From: Phyllobacterium calauticae
GTDB lineage: Bacteria > Pseudomonadota > Alphaproteobacteria > Rhizobiales > Rhizobiaceae
NCBI RefSeq assembly: GCF_019991125.1
Contig: NZ_JAGENB010000001.1
Span: 1-64,000, forward strand
DNA: 64,000 nucleotides
Direction of reading: 5' to 3'
Part shown: piece by piece, positions 7,893 through 16,692 of the stretch
Layout: each line of letters begins with the position of its first letter
How positions within the stretch are numbered: position 1 is the first letter of the stretch
Position numbers and translations under genes: made by a program
The notes under the pieces: model-generated
What the model saw: only the letters and a program-made list of their open reading frames with translations
What the model was told of the DNA's origin: nothing
Databases searched by the model: none

Positions 7893-8938
7893 TAGTCGAC
7901 GCCCTTGGCATAGTTGAGTCGGATGAACTGCATGCAGCGGCAATTGATGATCTGGCTTGCCGGCGCGCCCAGCGAAGTATCGCCGGGATAGAGAAGTTGC
8001 GATCCGTCCGGAGCAGTGAAGGGAGTATTGAGCCCCTTCACTTCCTGCCCATCCATGGCAGCATGACTGTGGCGGACAAGTTCGTCATGGGCGGTGTTCC
8101 AAACCCTCGTTACGTCCTGCTCGGTATAGTCGGTTTTGTCGAGACCTTGCCGGAATGCTTCTTGGTTGGACGCATTCAGCGCTGTCAGCGTTTCTGTTCG
8201 GCTGATCGTATCGCCGCGCAGTTTCAACAGGGAATCCTCGTATCGCCCGGCAATGCGGCTGATGACGTCGGCAGCCAGTGACCTTTCATCTCGAATTGCT
8301 GCGGTCACCGTCTTATCAAACCGTCGATCGCGGCGATTGCGGGTCAGATAGTTCTTCATCAACGCTGCGTCGCCCGAGGCGAGCTCGTGACGAGCAGTTG
8401 CGACATAGTCAGCCTGTATCGACGTCAGCCCGAGAATACCGCCTTCGCGGCGTCCGGTAATGCGATTGAACCGCCCGACGAGTTCAAGCGCTGTCGACCG
8501 CGGATTATTCCCGGCTTCCATACCGGCAGTGAGCGATTTCGCAACGGCGCGGCGCTGATCCTCAATGATGTTTGTGATCAGATCGCTCGGATGACTGCTC
8601 AACCACTGTTCGGCCCGGTAGTTGCGAACATCGAACCTGACAACGAGCTGATGGCCTGTAGGATCATAGAGAGCAGGCAAGCTTGAAACGGCCGATACGC
8701 CGCCGCCTTCGAACGCCTGGGCAATAGCCTTATCCAATGGACGGAATGCTGCCGGTTCCATGTGCAGCATGTCGAAGGCGCCGGCGATGTCGTTTCGCTC
8801 CAGCCGCTCAACGATCCGCTTCAGCTGAATGCGGCTCTTGATATCGGCAATGCTCTCCATGAAGGCATTGCGAAGGAGCGGTTCAAAGTCGGCGATCAGT
8901 TGCTCGAACTTCTCGCGTGCAGTAAGACGCTTGAGCAT
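7892..8938 (-). CDS. phage head morphogenesis protein (Mu gpF / SPP1 gp7-like)
   Basis: 348 aa. The C-terminal third carries the features of the Mu gpF-like family: an RTET motif near residue 246, VWNTAHDELVRHSHAAMDG near residues 281-299, and a closing NCRC near residue 337. Family members are minor head proteins associated with the portal. The gene follows the connector genes on the same strand, but an MltR-like gene on the other strand (8956-9471) has been placed directly upstream of it. Its position apart from the portal gene is somewhat unusual for the family. Confidence 0.8.
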   Translation of the reverse strand: MLKRLTAREKFEQLIADFEPLLRNAFMESIADIKSRIQLKRIVERLERNDIAGAFDMLHMEPAAFRPLDKAIAQAFEGGGVSAVSSLPALYDPTGHQLVVRFDVRNYRAEQWLSSHPSDLITNIIEDQRRAVAKSLTAGMEAGNNPRSTALELVGRFNRITGRREGGILGLTSIQADYVATARHELASGDAALMKNYLTRNRRDRRFDKTVTAAIRDERSLAADVISRIAGRYEDSLLKLRGDTISRTETLTALNASNQEAFRQGLDKTDYTEQDVTRVWNTAHDELVRHSHAAMDGQEVKGLNTPFTAPDGSQLLYPGDTSLGAPASQIINCRCMQFIRLNYAKGVD

Positions 8939-8955
8939 ACTACGATCCCAAAGTT

Positions 8956-9471
8956 GTGAAAAACATGGAGTGCAAAGTGGCGGACGACTCAGAATTCTTT
9001 GCTGACCTGCAGAGCCGCGAGCCGCTTGTCGTCGTCATTAAGACGTTGATCTATATCGAACATGAACTGTTAGAGTTCATCGACCAATCGGTCATCAACC
9101 CTGAATCCATTCGGGCCATGCGTTTGGAATATTCCGGGCTCGTTCATTTAGCGATCGCTTTGGGATTGCCATCTGAATTCAAGTCATCACTTATGACCAC
9201 TGCGCAGATCAGGAATAAATTTGCACATAATCTTCACGCAAGCCTCGACGAAAATCTTGTCGATAATCTGTACAAATCACTAGGTCCCACCGCCAAACAG
9301 GCTGCACAAACATCTTATGACCTCGTTATCCAGAAGTATCCGGATGCTGGTCATGTAAAAAAGTTGGCAGATCTTCCACCGTTAAACAGGTTCGTACTGC
9401 TGGCGATAGTTGTGAAGAATGGGGTGAAACATGCAAACGACCATCTCCGTAAGCATTATAGTCGCAAATGA
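8956..9471 (+). CDS. MltR-like (HEPN-type helical) protein, probable lysogenic cargo
   Basis: 171 aa on the plus strand within a minus-strand late operon. It starts at GTG 8956; an ATG at 8965 would shorten it by three residues. The all-helical make-up and the motif MTTAQIRNKFAHN near residues 76-88 resemble the mannitol repressor MltR family and related HEPN-type proteins, whose R-x-K-x-A-H segment is conserved. MltR itself represses mannitol genes, but phage-borne relatives have no known role. Its visibly more AT-rich coding sequence and reversed orientation suggest later acquisition. Confidence 0.7.
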   Translation: MKNMECKVADDSEFFADLQSREPLVVVIKTLIYIEHELLEFIDQSVINPESIRAMRLEYSGLVHLAIALGLPSEFKSSLMTTAQIRNKFAHNLHASLDENLVDNLYKSLGPTAKQAAQTSYDLVIQKYPDAGHVKKLADLPPLNRFVLLAIVVKNGVKHANDHLRKHYSRK

Positions 9472-9477
9472 CTAGGG

Positions 9478-9846
9478 TCACCCTCTGACGATGAACTTCC
9501 ATGCGACCACAACTCCCGCGTCGGGAATGCGCATCGTTTTGATTGTGGTGACGGCTTTCCCATCTATGCTCAACTTGTCCCCAGGAAGGACTTCAACGGG
9601 CAGAACTGAGCAAATCACCACCCGGTCGGTCGCAAAGATCAGCGTGCCATCGATGAACTTGTCTTCGACCGCCTTCACGACTGCGTTGAGGGTATAGACG
9701 ATAGGATCGCTCTCGACGGGTGGTTCCCACGGATTGGGCGCAGGCGTGACTGTGCCTGGCCGCGTCAAGGTCACGACACCCTGATTGAACCGTGTGAGCA
9801 ACCGAGTTGCGGTTGACTGCATGCGTTCATAGTTGAATTTTGTCAT
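9478..9846 (-). CDS. phage head-tail connector-type protein
   Basis: 122 aa from the ATG at 9846, which sits in a four-base ATGA overlap with the stop of the preceding gene; a longer reading from 9861 is less likely. The protein is beta-rich with a Pro-rich stretch at about residues 36-46. The place between the DnaT-like adaptor gene and the gp10-like gene fits a head-closure or stopper protein. I do not recognise a specific family, so the product name is from context. Confidence 0.6.
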   Translation of the reverse strand: MTKFNYERMQSTATRLLTRFNQGVVTLTRPGTVTPAPNPWEPPVESDPIVYTLNAVVKAVEDKFIDGTLIFATDRVVICSVLPVEVLPGDKLSIDGKAVTTIKTMRIPDAGVVVAWKFIVRG

Positions 9847-10361
9847 CGGCCGACCGACCAAATGCCGAGTGTCAACCGATCATCATTGATCAGGAACGGC
9901 TTCAGCAGACCATAAACTGCCGTGAAAATCGGGGTGGCGTCCAAGGCAGTGTCCGAACCCGGATCAGCATATTGGACATCAACGGCGCCCTCGACCCGTT
10001 CGCGCGTCACTCGTTGCGAAGCTGTAGTCGTGGCTGATAGCGAGCCGGGATTGGTGGCCTCAGCGAATGCCGCTTCAAATGATGCATGCACAACTGCCAA
10101 CGGGATTACGTCGGAGGGAATGACCTGACTGCCGACAAGGACGCCGATACGAGGCCATGCGCGCTCTTGCAGGTATCCTTCTGTCGGGGCGCCCATGAAG
10201 CGAATACCGACCCGCGATCCGGCAACGCCGCTGTAGAGGCCGTCAATATATGCCGATCCGCGCTGGCGCAGTACTGCCACAGCCGGAGCCCCGGCCGGCA
10301 GAGTACGACCGTTGTCAGTCATCCATGTCGTGAACTGTGCGTCGTCGCCGTATCCAGCCAT
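9843..10361 (-). CDS. head-tail adaptor annotated in databases as DnaT-like ssDNA-binding family
   Basis: 172 aa from the ATG at 10361. The N-terminus MAGYGDDAQF, followed by a segment ending in LPAGAPAVA, is typical of the phage family named 'putative DnaT-like ssDNA-binding protein'. Despite the name, members sit in the head-tail connector block next to the capsid gene, as here, so I think it is a structural adaptor. A reading from 10397 would add 12 residues without a good ribosome-binding site. Confidence 0.7.
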   Translation of the reverse strand: MAGYGDDAQFTTWMTDNGRTLPAGAPAVAVLRQRGSAYIDGLYSGVAGSRVGIRFMGAPTEGYLQERAWPRIGVLVGSQVIPSDVIPLAVVHASFEAAFAEATNPGSLSATTTASQRVTRERVEGAVDVQYADPGSDTALDATPIFTAVYGLLKPFLINDDRLTLGIWSVGR

Positions 10362-10412
10362 CTCGTACCTCAAATGGAATGATGTGCCCGACGACAAGCG
10401 CCGGGCATTGGA

Positions 10413-10739
10413 TCAAGGCTGAGTTGCCAGCTCTTCGAGAGCGGCAATGATTTCGTCCTTGGTGCCTGGGGTCTTTTCACCCAGCAGTTTCTTGGCTTCT
10501 GACTTGAAGGTCATGAAGTTGCCGCCGGCAAGCTCCAGCACTTCGAGCGCGGTCCTTGGCGTGTCGCCACTCTGGCCGCTTCCCGGGTTGGTGACGGCAG
10601 TCTTGCCTTCTTTGCCGCCCGAGATGATCTCGTAGCGACCGGCCCAGCCGGTTGGTTCGTTCGCGACGGTCAATTCGGTACCGACAGCAATCTCGCCATC
10701 CTTCCCGAAAATCCCGCCCTTGGTGATTATGATGTCCAT
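10413..10739 (-). CDS. small phage protein next to the capsid gene
   Basis: 108 aa from the ATG at 10739, preceded by GGAG at a good distance. The N-terminal half has the pattern of a small beta domain with the motif VGTELTV. The last 35 residues are helical and charged (FKSEAKKLLGEKTPGTKDE), recalling the short HeH/LEM-like fold found at the end of some phage head proteins. I do not recognise a defined function. A head or connector role is likely from position. Confidence 0.6.
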   Translation of the reverse strand: MDIIITKGGIFGKDGEIAVGTELTVANEPTGWAGRYEIISGGKEGKTAVTNPGSGQSGDTPRTALEVLELAGGNFMTFKSEAKKLLGEKTPGTKDEIIAALEELATQP

Positions 10740-10768
10740 TTGCTTTGCTCCAAGCAATGAGGAGAAGA

Positions 10769-10788
10769 GCCCCGCCCGAAGGCGAGGC
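10769..10788 (-). terminator. hairpin with UUCG loop after the capsid gene
   Basis: On the minus strand the RNA would read GCCUCGCC-UUCG-GGCGGGGC, an eight-pair stem with one G:U pair and a very stable UUCG tetraloop, seven bases after the capsid stop. A pyrimidine-rich stretch follows, but not a pure U run. It may act as a partial terminator or RNA stabiliser that raises capsid transcript levels relative to downstream genes. Confidence 0.55.
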
Positions 10789-10795
10789 GTCGGGA

Positions 10796-11845
10796 TTAAT
10801 TGACCACCGTGGAATAGAACACGCCGGACTTGCCGTTGTAGTCCGCCCGGATTTCCAGCCCCATCGCGCCCATGACAAGGAACTGATAGTTGTCAGTCGG
10901 GTTGTCGCGGGTGATTGCCGTGGTGTTGACTGCCATGCCAACGAGCGGACGAATGAAATCCGAACTCGGCACGAAGCCGAAGAACGCATTGCCCGACAGC
11001 TCGTAGGTGACCGCGATCTTGTTGATGCGGCGATTGGTGAGCAGATACTGGAGCAAGCTCCCGCCCTTGAAGCCGGACGAACCGGAATAGGACAGGTCGA
11101 ACCGGCGGCCGATCTCGGGCGAGATGTAGAGATTGACCTTGCCGGTGATCAGGTTGGCATCAAGCATGGCGCCCAAAGTCTGGGTGATGAACTTGTCGAT
11201 GTCGTCGGCCGTCGTGGTCGCCGCCGTCAGATCGATGTTCGCGCCGCCCGCGCCTGCGCCAAGATTGAGTGCCTTGGAGAGGGTGGAAGTGCGAATGCCA
11301 TAGGCCTTGTAGCCACCGACCACGATAGTGGGATCACCATCGAGGGCATAGAGTGCCATGTCGCGACGGATTTTCGCGGTATGGGCTTCCTGATCGTCCG
11401 ACAGCGCGTCGAAGTTCTCGGACTGGAGCGTGTTCCATTCCCGCCACTCGCGGCCGTAGCCGGTCGAGAAGATGGGAACAGGCGCACCACGATAGTCATA
11501 GACTACCTTGTCCATCGGCGTCGGGATCTGGCCGGACATCGAACGGGTCACCGAACCGGCATCCGAAGATACGCGATTGAGGTGGACGAGCTTGCCGATA
11601 TTGACCGCTTTTGCCAGTGGCATCAGATCGGCCATATAGACCTGACCTTCGTCACTGCGCATGACGCGGCGGGTAATGCCATCCAGATCAAGCCACGCAT
11701 CGCGAGGCAGAATGGAAGCGGCGTTCTGCACCGTAGCGAGTGCAGTTTCGGTCTGGTGGAACCATTCGCGGTTCGCCGATACCTCGTTCCACCAACCAGC
11801 ATGAATACGCGAGTTGGTGACGAGCTGAGTATCAAAGTAGCGCAT
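10796..11845 (-). CDS. phage major capsid protein
   Basis: 349 aa. It follows the protease-scaffold and decoration-type genes and precedes the connector block, the standard place for the major head protein. Size fits an HK97-fold capsid subunit. The sequence has the expected helical N-terminal arm, a central beta-rich region and a late segment that starts with AFFGFVPSSDF and ends in EIRADYNGKSGVFYSTVVN. It would assemble the icosahedral shell around the scaffold, to be processed by the phage protease. The exact family is not certain to me. Confidence 0.8.
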   Translation of the reverse strand: MRYFDTQLVTNSRIHAGWWNEVSANREWFHQTETALATVQNAASILPRDAWLDLDGITRRVMRSDEGQVYMADLMPLAKAVNIGKLVHLNRVSSDAGSVTRSMSGQIPTPMDKVVYDYRGAPVPIFSTGYGREWREWNTLQSENFDALSDDQEAHTAKIRRDMALYALDGDPTIVVGGYKAYGIRTSTLSKALNLGAGAGGANIDLTAATTTADDIDKFITQTLGAMLDANLITGKVNLYISPEIGRRFDLSYSGSSGFKGGSLLQYLLTNRRINKIAVTYELSGNAFFGFVPSSDFIRPLVGMAVNTTAITRDNPTDNYQFLVMGAMGLEIRADYNGKSGVFYSTVVN

Positions 11846-11857
11846 TGCTTGTCTCCT

Positions 11858-12304
11858 TTACGCGCTGATGTAGCCCTTGGCCGCGCGGACGCGGACAAGC
11901 TGGTCGGAACCAGATGTGTTGTTGTAGGCCTCCTCCGTGAACGCAAAGACCATCTTGCCAGCCGTTGCCAGAATGAACCGGCCCGTTGCATTGGTGGTCA
12001 ACGCGGCGCCTTTGGCGACGTTGGTTGCGGTCGGTACGCGGACGTTGAAAAACTCATCGTCGGCGAATTCCATTCCGATCACGCGGTCGCCGGCGTCCCA
12101 GGTATCGTCAACGCCCTTCATGAGAAGATAGTTGTCCTGGGCGATGAAGAGCTTGCCGACAGCCGATGCCCCGGCCTGGGCGAAGTTGGCGCCAGACCAG
12201 ACGAGGCCTGTACCTGGCATGATCGCCGTGGCGCAGATGGCTTCCTGCACCTGCGGATCGTTGTCGGTAACCGGACCTGCGAAGATTTTATTGAAGCGGG
12301 CCAT
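11858..12304 (-). CDS. phage head decoration-type protein
   Basis: 148 aa between the protease-scaffold and the capsid gene, spaced 12 bases from the capsid. It is Ala/Gly/Thr-rich and beta-prone, with the repeated short strands typical of small capsid-stabilising proteins that bind the outside of the shell. It also resembles the DUF2190 group of phage structural proteins in size and location. Assignment is from position and composition. Confidence 0.6.
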   Translation of the reverse strand: MARFNKIFAGPVTDNDPQVQEAICATAIMPGTGLVWSGANFAQAGASAVGKLFIAQDNYLLMKGVDDTWDAGDRVIGMEFADDEFFNVRVPTATNVAKGAALTTNATGRFILATAGKMVFAFTEEAYNNTSGSDQLVRVRAAKGYISA

Positions 12305-12306
12305 GA

Positions 12307-12678
12307 TTACTTGTCTCCTTCCGGAAGCTTGAATGAAGGACCATCAACATTCGGCTTGAAGGCCGAATTCAACGGAGCGGCCTTGCCGGGAACAGCCTTG
12401 GGAGCCAATTCCTTGAGCGCGTTCAGGGTCAGCTCCTTCGCAGCGGATTCGCTGAGAACGTTGGCCTTGACGATCTTGTCGACCAGCTCGGCCTTTTCGG
12501 CATCGTCCTTGGCCTTCTGGCTGGCGACCATTTCAGCCTGGGCATCCACCAAAGGCTTCACGGCGTTGGTAACGGCATCAGTGATTGCCTTTGACAGAGC
12601 ATCGCTGACCTTGCCTGCACCTTCCGAGAGGGTATCAACCTTCGCGGAAAGCGCCTTGATCTGTTCTTCAACAGTCAT
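12307..12678 (-). CDS. nested scaffold protein made from an internal start
   Basis: 123 aa in the same frame as the protease gene, starting at an ATG at 12678 that is preceded by AAGGAAG seven bases upstream, a good ribosome-binding site in the middle of a coding region. The product is only the charged helical scaffold part. Lambda C and Nu3 use the same arrangement, in which a nested gene gives free scaffold in excess over the protease fusion. The start site is seen in the sequence; expression is inferred. Confidence 0.65.
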   Translation of the reverse strand: MTVEEQIKALSAKVDTLSEGAGKVSDALSKAITDAVTNAVKPLVDAQAEMVASQKAKDDAEKAELVDKIVKANVLSESAAKELTLNALKELAPKAVPGKAAPLNSAFKPNVDGPSFKLPEGDK

Positions 12679-13431
12679 GTCATCTTCCTTTCGATTTGCA
12701 GAGGGTTCCCGCTCGGAGCTGAATGCTTCGATTAATGCGGCTTTCATTCGCTCTATGAGAGGCGCGCGTTGGCGCTTCTCCAGAGCTCGGGCGGCTGAGT
12801 CCAGTGCCCAATCCAAGTCACGATCCGCGTCGTCGATTGCGGAGTTGATGACTTCGACTTCTTCTTGCTCGCCTTTCGAGTTGACCAGCATGCCGACGCC
12901 CTGTTCAGGGGTGGCCGCGCCCTCCTCATCAAGAAGGATGGCGTCATGGTCGAACACGATGTCGCGAGCGATGTTTTTGTAAGGAACGTCGCCATTGGCG
13001 GCTTCCATCATGCAATAGAGCCCCGTTGAGGTATGGATCGGGTCGCCCTTGCTGATGGCAGCGAGAACGGCTTTGCCGCCTTCGCTCCGGTTGGCCGTCT
13101 CGACGTCGATCACCTTGTCGAGCAGCACGCGCCCATTCTCGCGGCGCACATTCTCGTTCCATGCACCGATCCAGCCCATGTTCAGGCCTTCTGGATCGCT
13201 GGCAGAGACAAACTTGCCGTTGATCGTCGGATGGCCAAGCGGCGCCGGTTTACGGTTCAGTCCGACATAGCTTTTTTCGATCTCGTCAGCCGGATACATG
13301 ATCTCGTTCATGACGACGTTGTCGGGAAGCGTGGCACTGGGAACGATAATCACATCCCGGCCGTTGCGCTTTTCGCGCCGGATCGATGTCGAATTGGCAA
13401 GCGTCCGGATGTTGATGCGAACCTGTTTCAT
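12307..13431 (-). CDS. prohead protease fused to scaffold (DUF2213-type)
   Basis: 374 aa in two parts. Residues 1 to about 200 resemble the DUF2213 phage protease group, with a His in LGHPTINGKF near residue 67 and a Ser/Thr-rich segment GDPIHTSTGLY near residue 129, compatible with a His-Ser type catalytic site. Residues from about 252 to 374 are a Lys/Ala/Glu-rich helical region typical of scaffolding proteins. The protein would act inside the prohead, as scaffold and then as maturation protease. An internal start at 12678 probably makes the scaffold alone. Confidence 0.8.
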   Translation of the reverse strand: MKQVRINIRTLANSTSIRREKRNGRDVIIVPSATLPDNVVMNEIMYPADEIEKSYVGLNRKPAPLGHPTINGKFVSASDPEGLNMGWIGAWNENVRRENGRVLLDKVIDVETANRSEGGKAVLAAISKGDPIHTSTGLYCMMEAANGDVPYKNIARDIVFDHDAILLDEEGAATPEQGVGMLVNSKGEQEEVEVINSAIDDADRDLDWALDSAARALEKRQRAPLIERMKAALIEAFSSEREPSANRKEDDMTVEEQIKALSAKVDTLSEGAGKVSDALSKAITDAVTNAVKPLVDAQAEMVASQKAKDDAEKAELVDKIVKANVLSESAAKELTLNALKELAPKAVPGKAAPLNSAFKPNVDGPSFKLPEGDK

Positions 13432-13436
13432 TTGAT

Positions 13437-14867
13437 CTATTCCTTGGGTAGGTCCTTGGCGGCCGGCGTTGTTGCGGCCAGGCTGTCATCCGTCGTCGTG
13501 TCGTCGCGGAACTTCTCGGATTCCGACAGCGGTTCCATATCGACGGTTGCCCTGATCTCTTCAGGCGTGAAAATAAGTTCGCCGCTGCCGCTCATCTTCT
13601 GATTGGTGTCGGCCATCTTGTTCGCGCGATCGATCTTCTCTCCCGGCGAGCTTTCTGTGAGGTCGGTCCAGTCGAGATACCAATCCTTTTCAGGAAGGAT
13701 GCCGACGCGTTCGAGCCGCTGAACAAAGGCCATGGTGTTGGGCATGACTTGGCTTGTTCGGCGGGACATGTTCGTCCGCGCCCACTCGTCATTGTCTTCT
13801 GTGCTGGCCCGCTGTCCGGTCTGCGATCCAACCAGAACTTTCATGGGGATCGGAACGGATGCCGCGAACGATTGAAGCGCAATGGCAAAGAAATGCTCGG
13901 GGGATGGCAGGGTGATGCCAAGTGTCTTGGCCTCCATCCCCTGGAGCATCAGCATCCGGTCGAAACCCTTCTGCCAATCGCTGACTTGTTCGTCCATCTT
14001 GTCGGCGATTTCGTCAGCAGAAATACCCATGGCTTTGGCCATGTCTTCAATGCGCGCTTCCGGTGCGACCTGCAGAACAGGTGAAGACTTGGCGTTCTTC
14101 CAGAAGCCCTCGCCGCCGGCACCGCTGATCTTCTCCAGCGTCATTAGGTCATTGTAACCAGGCTCCAGCATGGAGCGGCAATTGACCGTTCCGTCCTTCG
14201 ACCAGACAATCACCCGGTCTGGATGAAGTTGGAAGTTGCGATAATTGGCCTGCCCGGTTTGAACACTGGCTTCATTGAACTGGAACATCTTCGGCTGCCC
14301 ATAGGTCTCCGACATCTCGTCGGTGTCCCATTCGTGAACCGAAAGCTGACCTTCCCAAGCTGGGATGACCTCAACCAACCCATCGAGGCCACCGGGCACA
14401 TGATCGACAGGTTCCGCAAATCGCTTGTCATCGGCGAACCGCATGATGATGCCCGCATATCGGCCAACCATGGAGCGGCGATCTGCTTCGGCGAGGTTCT
14501 GCCAAAGGCGAAGATCATCAAATCGCTGGCGGATTTGCTTTTCCAGCGTGGTCTCGGCTGCAAGCTTTGACTGTTTGCCTGATCCCTTTTTTGATCCAGC
14601 ACCATCATCCGCGTTGCTATGTTCTGACCCGTCGCGCTCATATTCGAGCAGGAACGGCGAATCCTGCCATGTCTTGAGGATCGTCTTGTCGACGCCTGCA
14701 TGCGCAATACCGTTGCGCAGATACATGTCGTAGAGCTGTTGAAACGCGAGCGTGACCGGGAAACCAAAGTCAGCATAGTGGTTGTGTTTCGTCTGGGCGA
14801 AGAAACCCGGGAACATTGTGTCGAGACGGCGCGACAAAGCGTTTGCGACCATTTGGATAGCGTTCAT
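13437..14867 (-). CDS. phage portal protein (DUF1073 type)
   Basis: 476 aa, following the terminase large subunit with a four-base ATGA overlap. The order terS, terL, portal, protease-scaffold, capsid supports the call. The N-terminal domain resembles the DUF1073 portal group, whose database name now mentions Acb1 because of shared ancestry. The Lys/Ser-rich segment near residues 92-98 and the charged C-terminus are probably flexible. The portal forms the dodecameric ring at one capsid vertex, through which DNA is packaged and to which the tail attaches. Confidence 0.85.
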   Translation of the reverse strand: MNAIQMVANALSRRLDTMFPGFFAQTKHNHYADFGFPVTLAFQQLYDMYLRNGIAHAGVDKTILKTWQDSPFLLEYERDGSEHSNADDGAGSKKGSGKQSKLAAETTLEKQIRQRFDDLRLWQNLAEADRRSMVGRYAGIIMRFADDKRFAEPVDHVPGGLDGLVEVIPAWEGQLSVHEWDTDEMSETYGQPKMFQFNEASVQTGQANYRNFQLHPDRVIVWSKDGTVNCRSMLEPGYNDLMTLEKISGAGGEGFWKNAKSSPVLQVAPEARIEDMAKAMGISADEIADKMDEQVSDWQKGFDRMLMLQGMEAKTLGITLPSPEHFFAIALQSFAASVPIPMKVLVGSQTGQRASTEDNDEWARTNMSRRTSQVMPNTMAFVQRLERVGILPEKDWYLDWTDLTESSPGEKIDRANKMADTNQKMSGSGELIFTPEEIRATVDMEPLSESEKFRDDTTTDDSLAATTPAAKDLPKE

Positions 14868-16120
14868 GTGCGATGTCTCTTTTTTAGGAACATGGCAGCG
14901 CTACCGGGCCGCTTGATCATAGGAGCAACCGCATAGCGCAGCGCATCGATGTAGTGGTTCCAGGCGTCGACGATGTCGGGCCGGATATCACCCGTCAGGC
15001 GGTCAACCTTGTAGCTGTAGAGCCGTAGTTCCTGAGCAATGCCAGTGCATCGCGGATGGACGATTATCTTTCGGAATGACCGGAGGAATGCGACTCCATC
15101 CTCTACGCTGCCCTTCCACTTCTCCACCGAATCCGATCTCGGCAGCCCATGGCGACGAAGGTGGCTGATACTTTCCGGCCGCGCGCTGTCCCATCGGGTA
15201 ACATGCTGGGCAAATCCGGGAATGCCGATGTTCAGGAATGCTGGCGTGTCATCCAGCTCAAGCTGTGCCTTGCCCGCCTCGTGGCTAATGTAGAGTATGT
15301 CGTCGACGACGTAGCAGCGAACCGCGGCAGTCGGGTCCTGCGAGAAACCAAAGTCACCGCCCTGATATGGTCCATCCCAATATTCTGTTGGCTCGAACTC
15401 TTCGACTTTCCACTTGCCGGCGAAGACCTGGCTATCTGAATTGGTGAGATATGCGCCTTCCCAGACGTGAGCGTAGGTGTTTGGGTCGAGGCGCTGCTGT
15501 TCGCGCACCCGAAGTGTATCGAGCCCGGATGGGAAGAACGGGTTGTCCTGCCAATTGAGCTCGGCAATCAATGCGTTCGGCGGCGGGCTCTTACGGAAGC
15601 GAAGATCGACCGGAGAACCGTCAAGGCGCGGGTTCCATATCGGCCAAAGCTCTGATTTGGGCTGGCGAAAGACCGTCGCTTCAAGCGCCAGCCACGATGT
15701 TTCAGGTACGTCCTCGGCTTCTTCGACAATCGTCAGGTCGATCTTTGCCAGTGACTTGATGGTATTCACGCCATGGCGAAGGCCGCGAAAGATAAACTCG
15801 GTTCCGTTCCGGCCGCGCAGATAGTCGACGCCAACATCGTAGTGCGCTTCAAGCCAAGGTTCGGAGGCTATTGCCGCCTTCAACTCGGCGTGGAAGCTTT
15901 CTTTGATCGCAACTTGAAACTCACGAGTGGCGAGAACACGAAGCGGCTCAGCATATCCCCAGATCGCTGCCATCTTGGCGAAGTTGTAAGATTTACCCGA
16001 TCCGCGTCCGCCATGAGCACCGCGATACTGGACCGATCCTCGCGGCGCCGTGAATAAGGGGACCAGCTTCGGCGGCAGTTCAATCCTTGCGCTTGGTTGA
16101 CTTCGGTGACGCTGCAACAA
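14864..16120 (-). CDS. phage terminase large subunit
   Basis: 418 aa. The ATPase domain shows a Walker A motif GGRGSGKS near residues 37-44 and a Walker B segment LTIVEEAEDV near residues 128-137. The C-terminal half contains the acidic residues expected of the RNase H-like nuclease, for example GGDFGFS near residue 255. The protein is the DNA packaging motor and cutter. It overlaps the small subunit gene by 41 bases and the portal gene by 4, so the three are translated from one mRNA. Confidence 0.9.
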   Translation of the reverse strand: MLQRHRSQPSARIELPPKLVPLFTAPRGSVQYRGAHGGRGSGKSYNFAKMAAIWGYAEPLRVLATREFQVAIKESFHAELKAAIASEPWLEAHYDVGVDYLRGRNGTEFIFRGLRHGVNTIKSLAKIDLTIVEEAEDVPETSWLALEATVFRQPKSELWPIWNPRLDGSPVDLRFRKSPPPNALIAELNWQDNPFFPSGLDTLRVREQQRLDPNTYAHVWEGAYLTNSDSQVFAGKWKVEEFEPTEYWDGPYQGGDFGFSQDPTAAVRCYVVDDILYISHEAGKAQLELDDTPAFLNIGIPGFAQHVTRWDSARPESISHLRRHGLPRSDSVEKWKGSVEDGVAFLRSFRKIIVHPRCTGIAQELRLYSYKVDRLTGDIRPDIVDAWNHYIDALRYAVAPMIKRPGSAAMFLKKRHRT

Positions 16121-16628
16121 TCTGGATCACCTGCGGGCCTATGGGGTTCTCCGCGTCACCGGCTAGCGTAACCTTCTCGCCATACTTCTTCGGACGCAGT
16201 TTGCCAGCCATCCACTTGCGGGCATCGACGCGAAGCTGAGAACGTCTCAATGCCTCGCCATTCTCTTTCCATCCAAGAGCAGCGCCATCGTCGCCCTTGC
16301 GTTCCATCCAGTCATTCGAACCGTCGTCGGCGATGTTCAGGATTTCATCGAACAGGGCATCAGCCTGGGCTTCGCGCGCGAGTGCGTACTGCTCCGCGAA
16401 GGCTTCGACTCTTGTCAGCCATTTGAAGACCGTTGAGGAAGCAGGCATGTTGTCATCGCGGCAAATCTCACGAAGGCTCTGTCCGTCTGCTATGCGGTCA
16501 CAGATGATGTCCGCGATTGACTGCTTGAATTCCAGAGGCCGCTTACCTGGCTCTGCTGTTATCCCGCCTTCTGCCTTATCAGCGATTTCTTTGATCTTTT
16601 TTTTGCTGAGAGCTTTTTCGCGGGGCAT
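16080..16628 (-). CDS. phage terminase small subunit
   Basis: 182 aa, directly before the large subunit and overlapping it. After a Lys-rich N-terminus, residues about 30-75 form a helix-turn-helix of the terS type (SLREICRDDNMPASSTVFKW), followed by the helical part beginning AEQYALAREAQADAL that is typical of the family. It recognises the packaging site and regulates the large subunit. It is the first gene of the minus-strand structural block; its upstream side abuts the plus-strand cargo cassette. Confidence 0.85.
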   Translation of the reverse strand: MPREKALSKKKIKEIADKAEGGITAEPGKRPLEFKQSIADIICDRIADGQSLREICRDDNMPASSTVFKWLTRVEAFAEQYALAREAQADALFDEILNIADDGSNDWMERKGDDGAALGWKENGEALRRSQLRVDARKWMAGKLRPKKYGEKVTLAGDAENPIGPQVIQIVAASPKSTKRKD

Positions 16629-16692
16629 GCGGTCACTTGCTTTCAGCTTCAGTAAAGGCTTGATTGACTTGTTGAGGAGGATAAGACGAACA

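Noticed and set aside
10745-12982. 745-codon plus-strand frame across capsid and protease genes
   Set aside because: It is the antisense of clear structural genes and has no recognisable domain.
13437-14867. Portal N-terminus as an active anti-CBASS (Acb1) enzyme
   Set aside because: The shared database name reflects fold ancestry. I see no pair of H-x-T motifs needed for the 2H phosphoesterase activity.
16297-16692. N-terminal extension of the AbiJ-like frame over the terminase small subunit gene
   Set aside because: The family N-terminus begins at 16693 and has its own ribosome-binding site.
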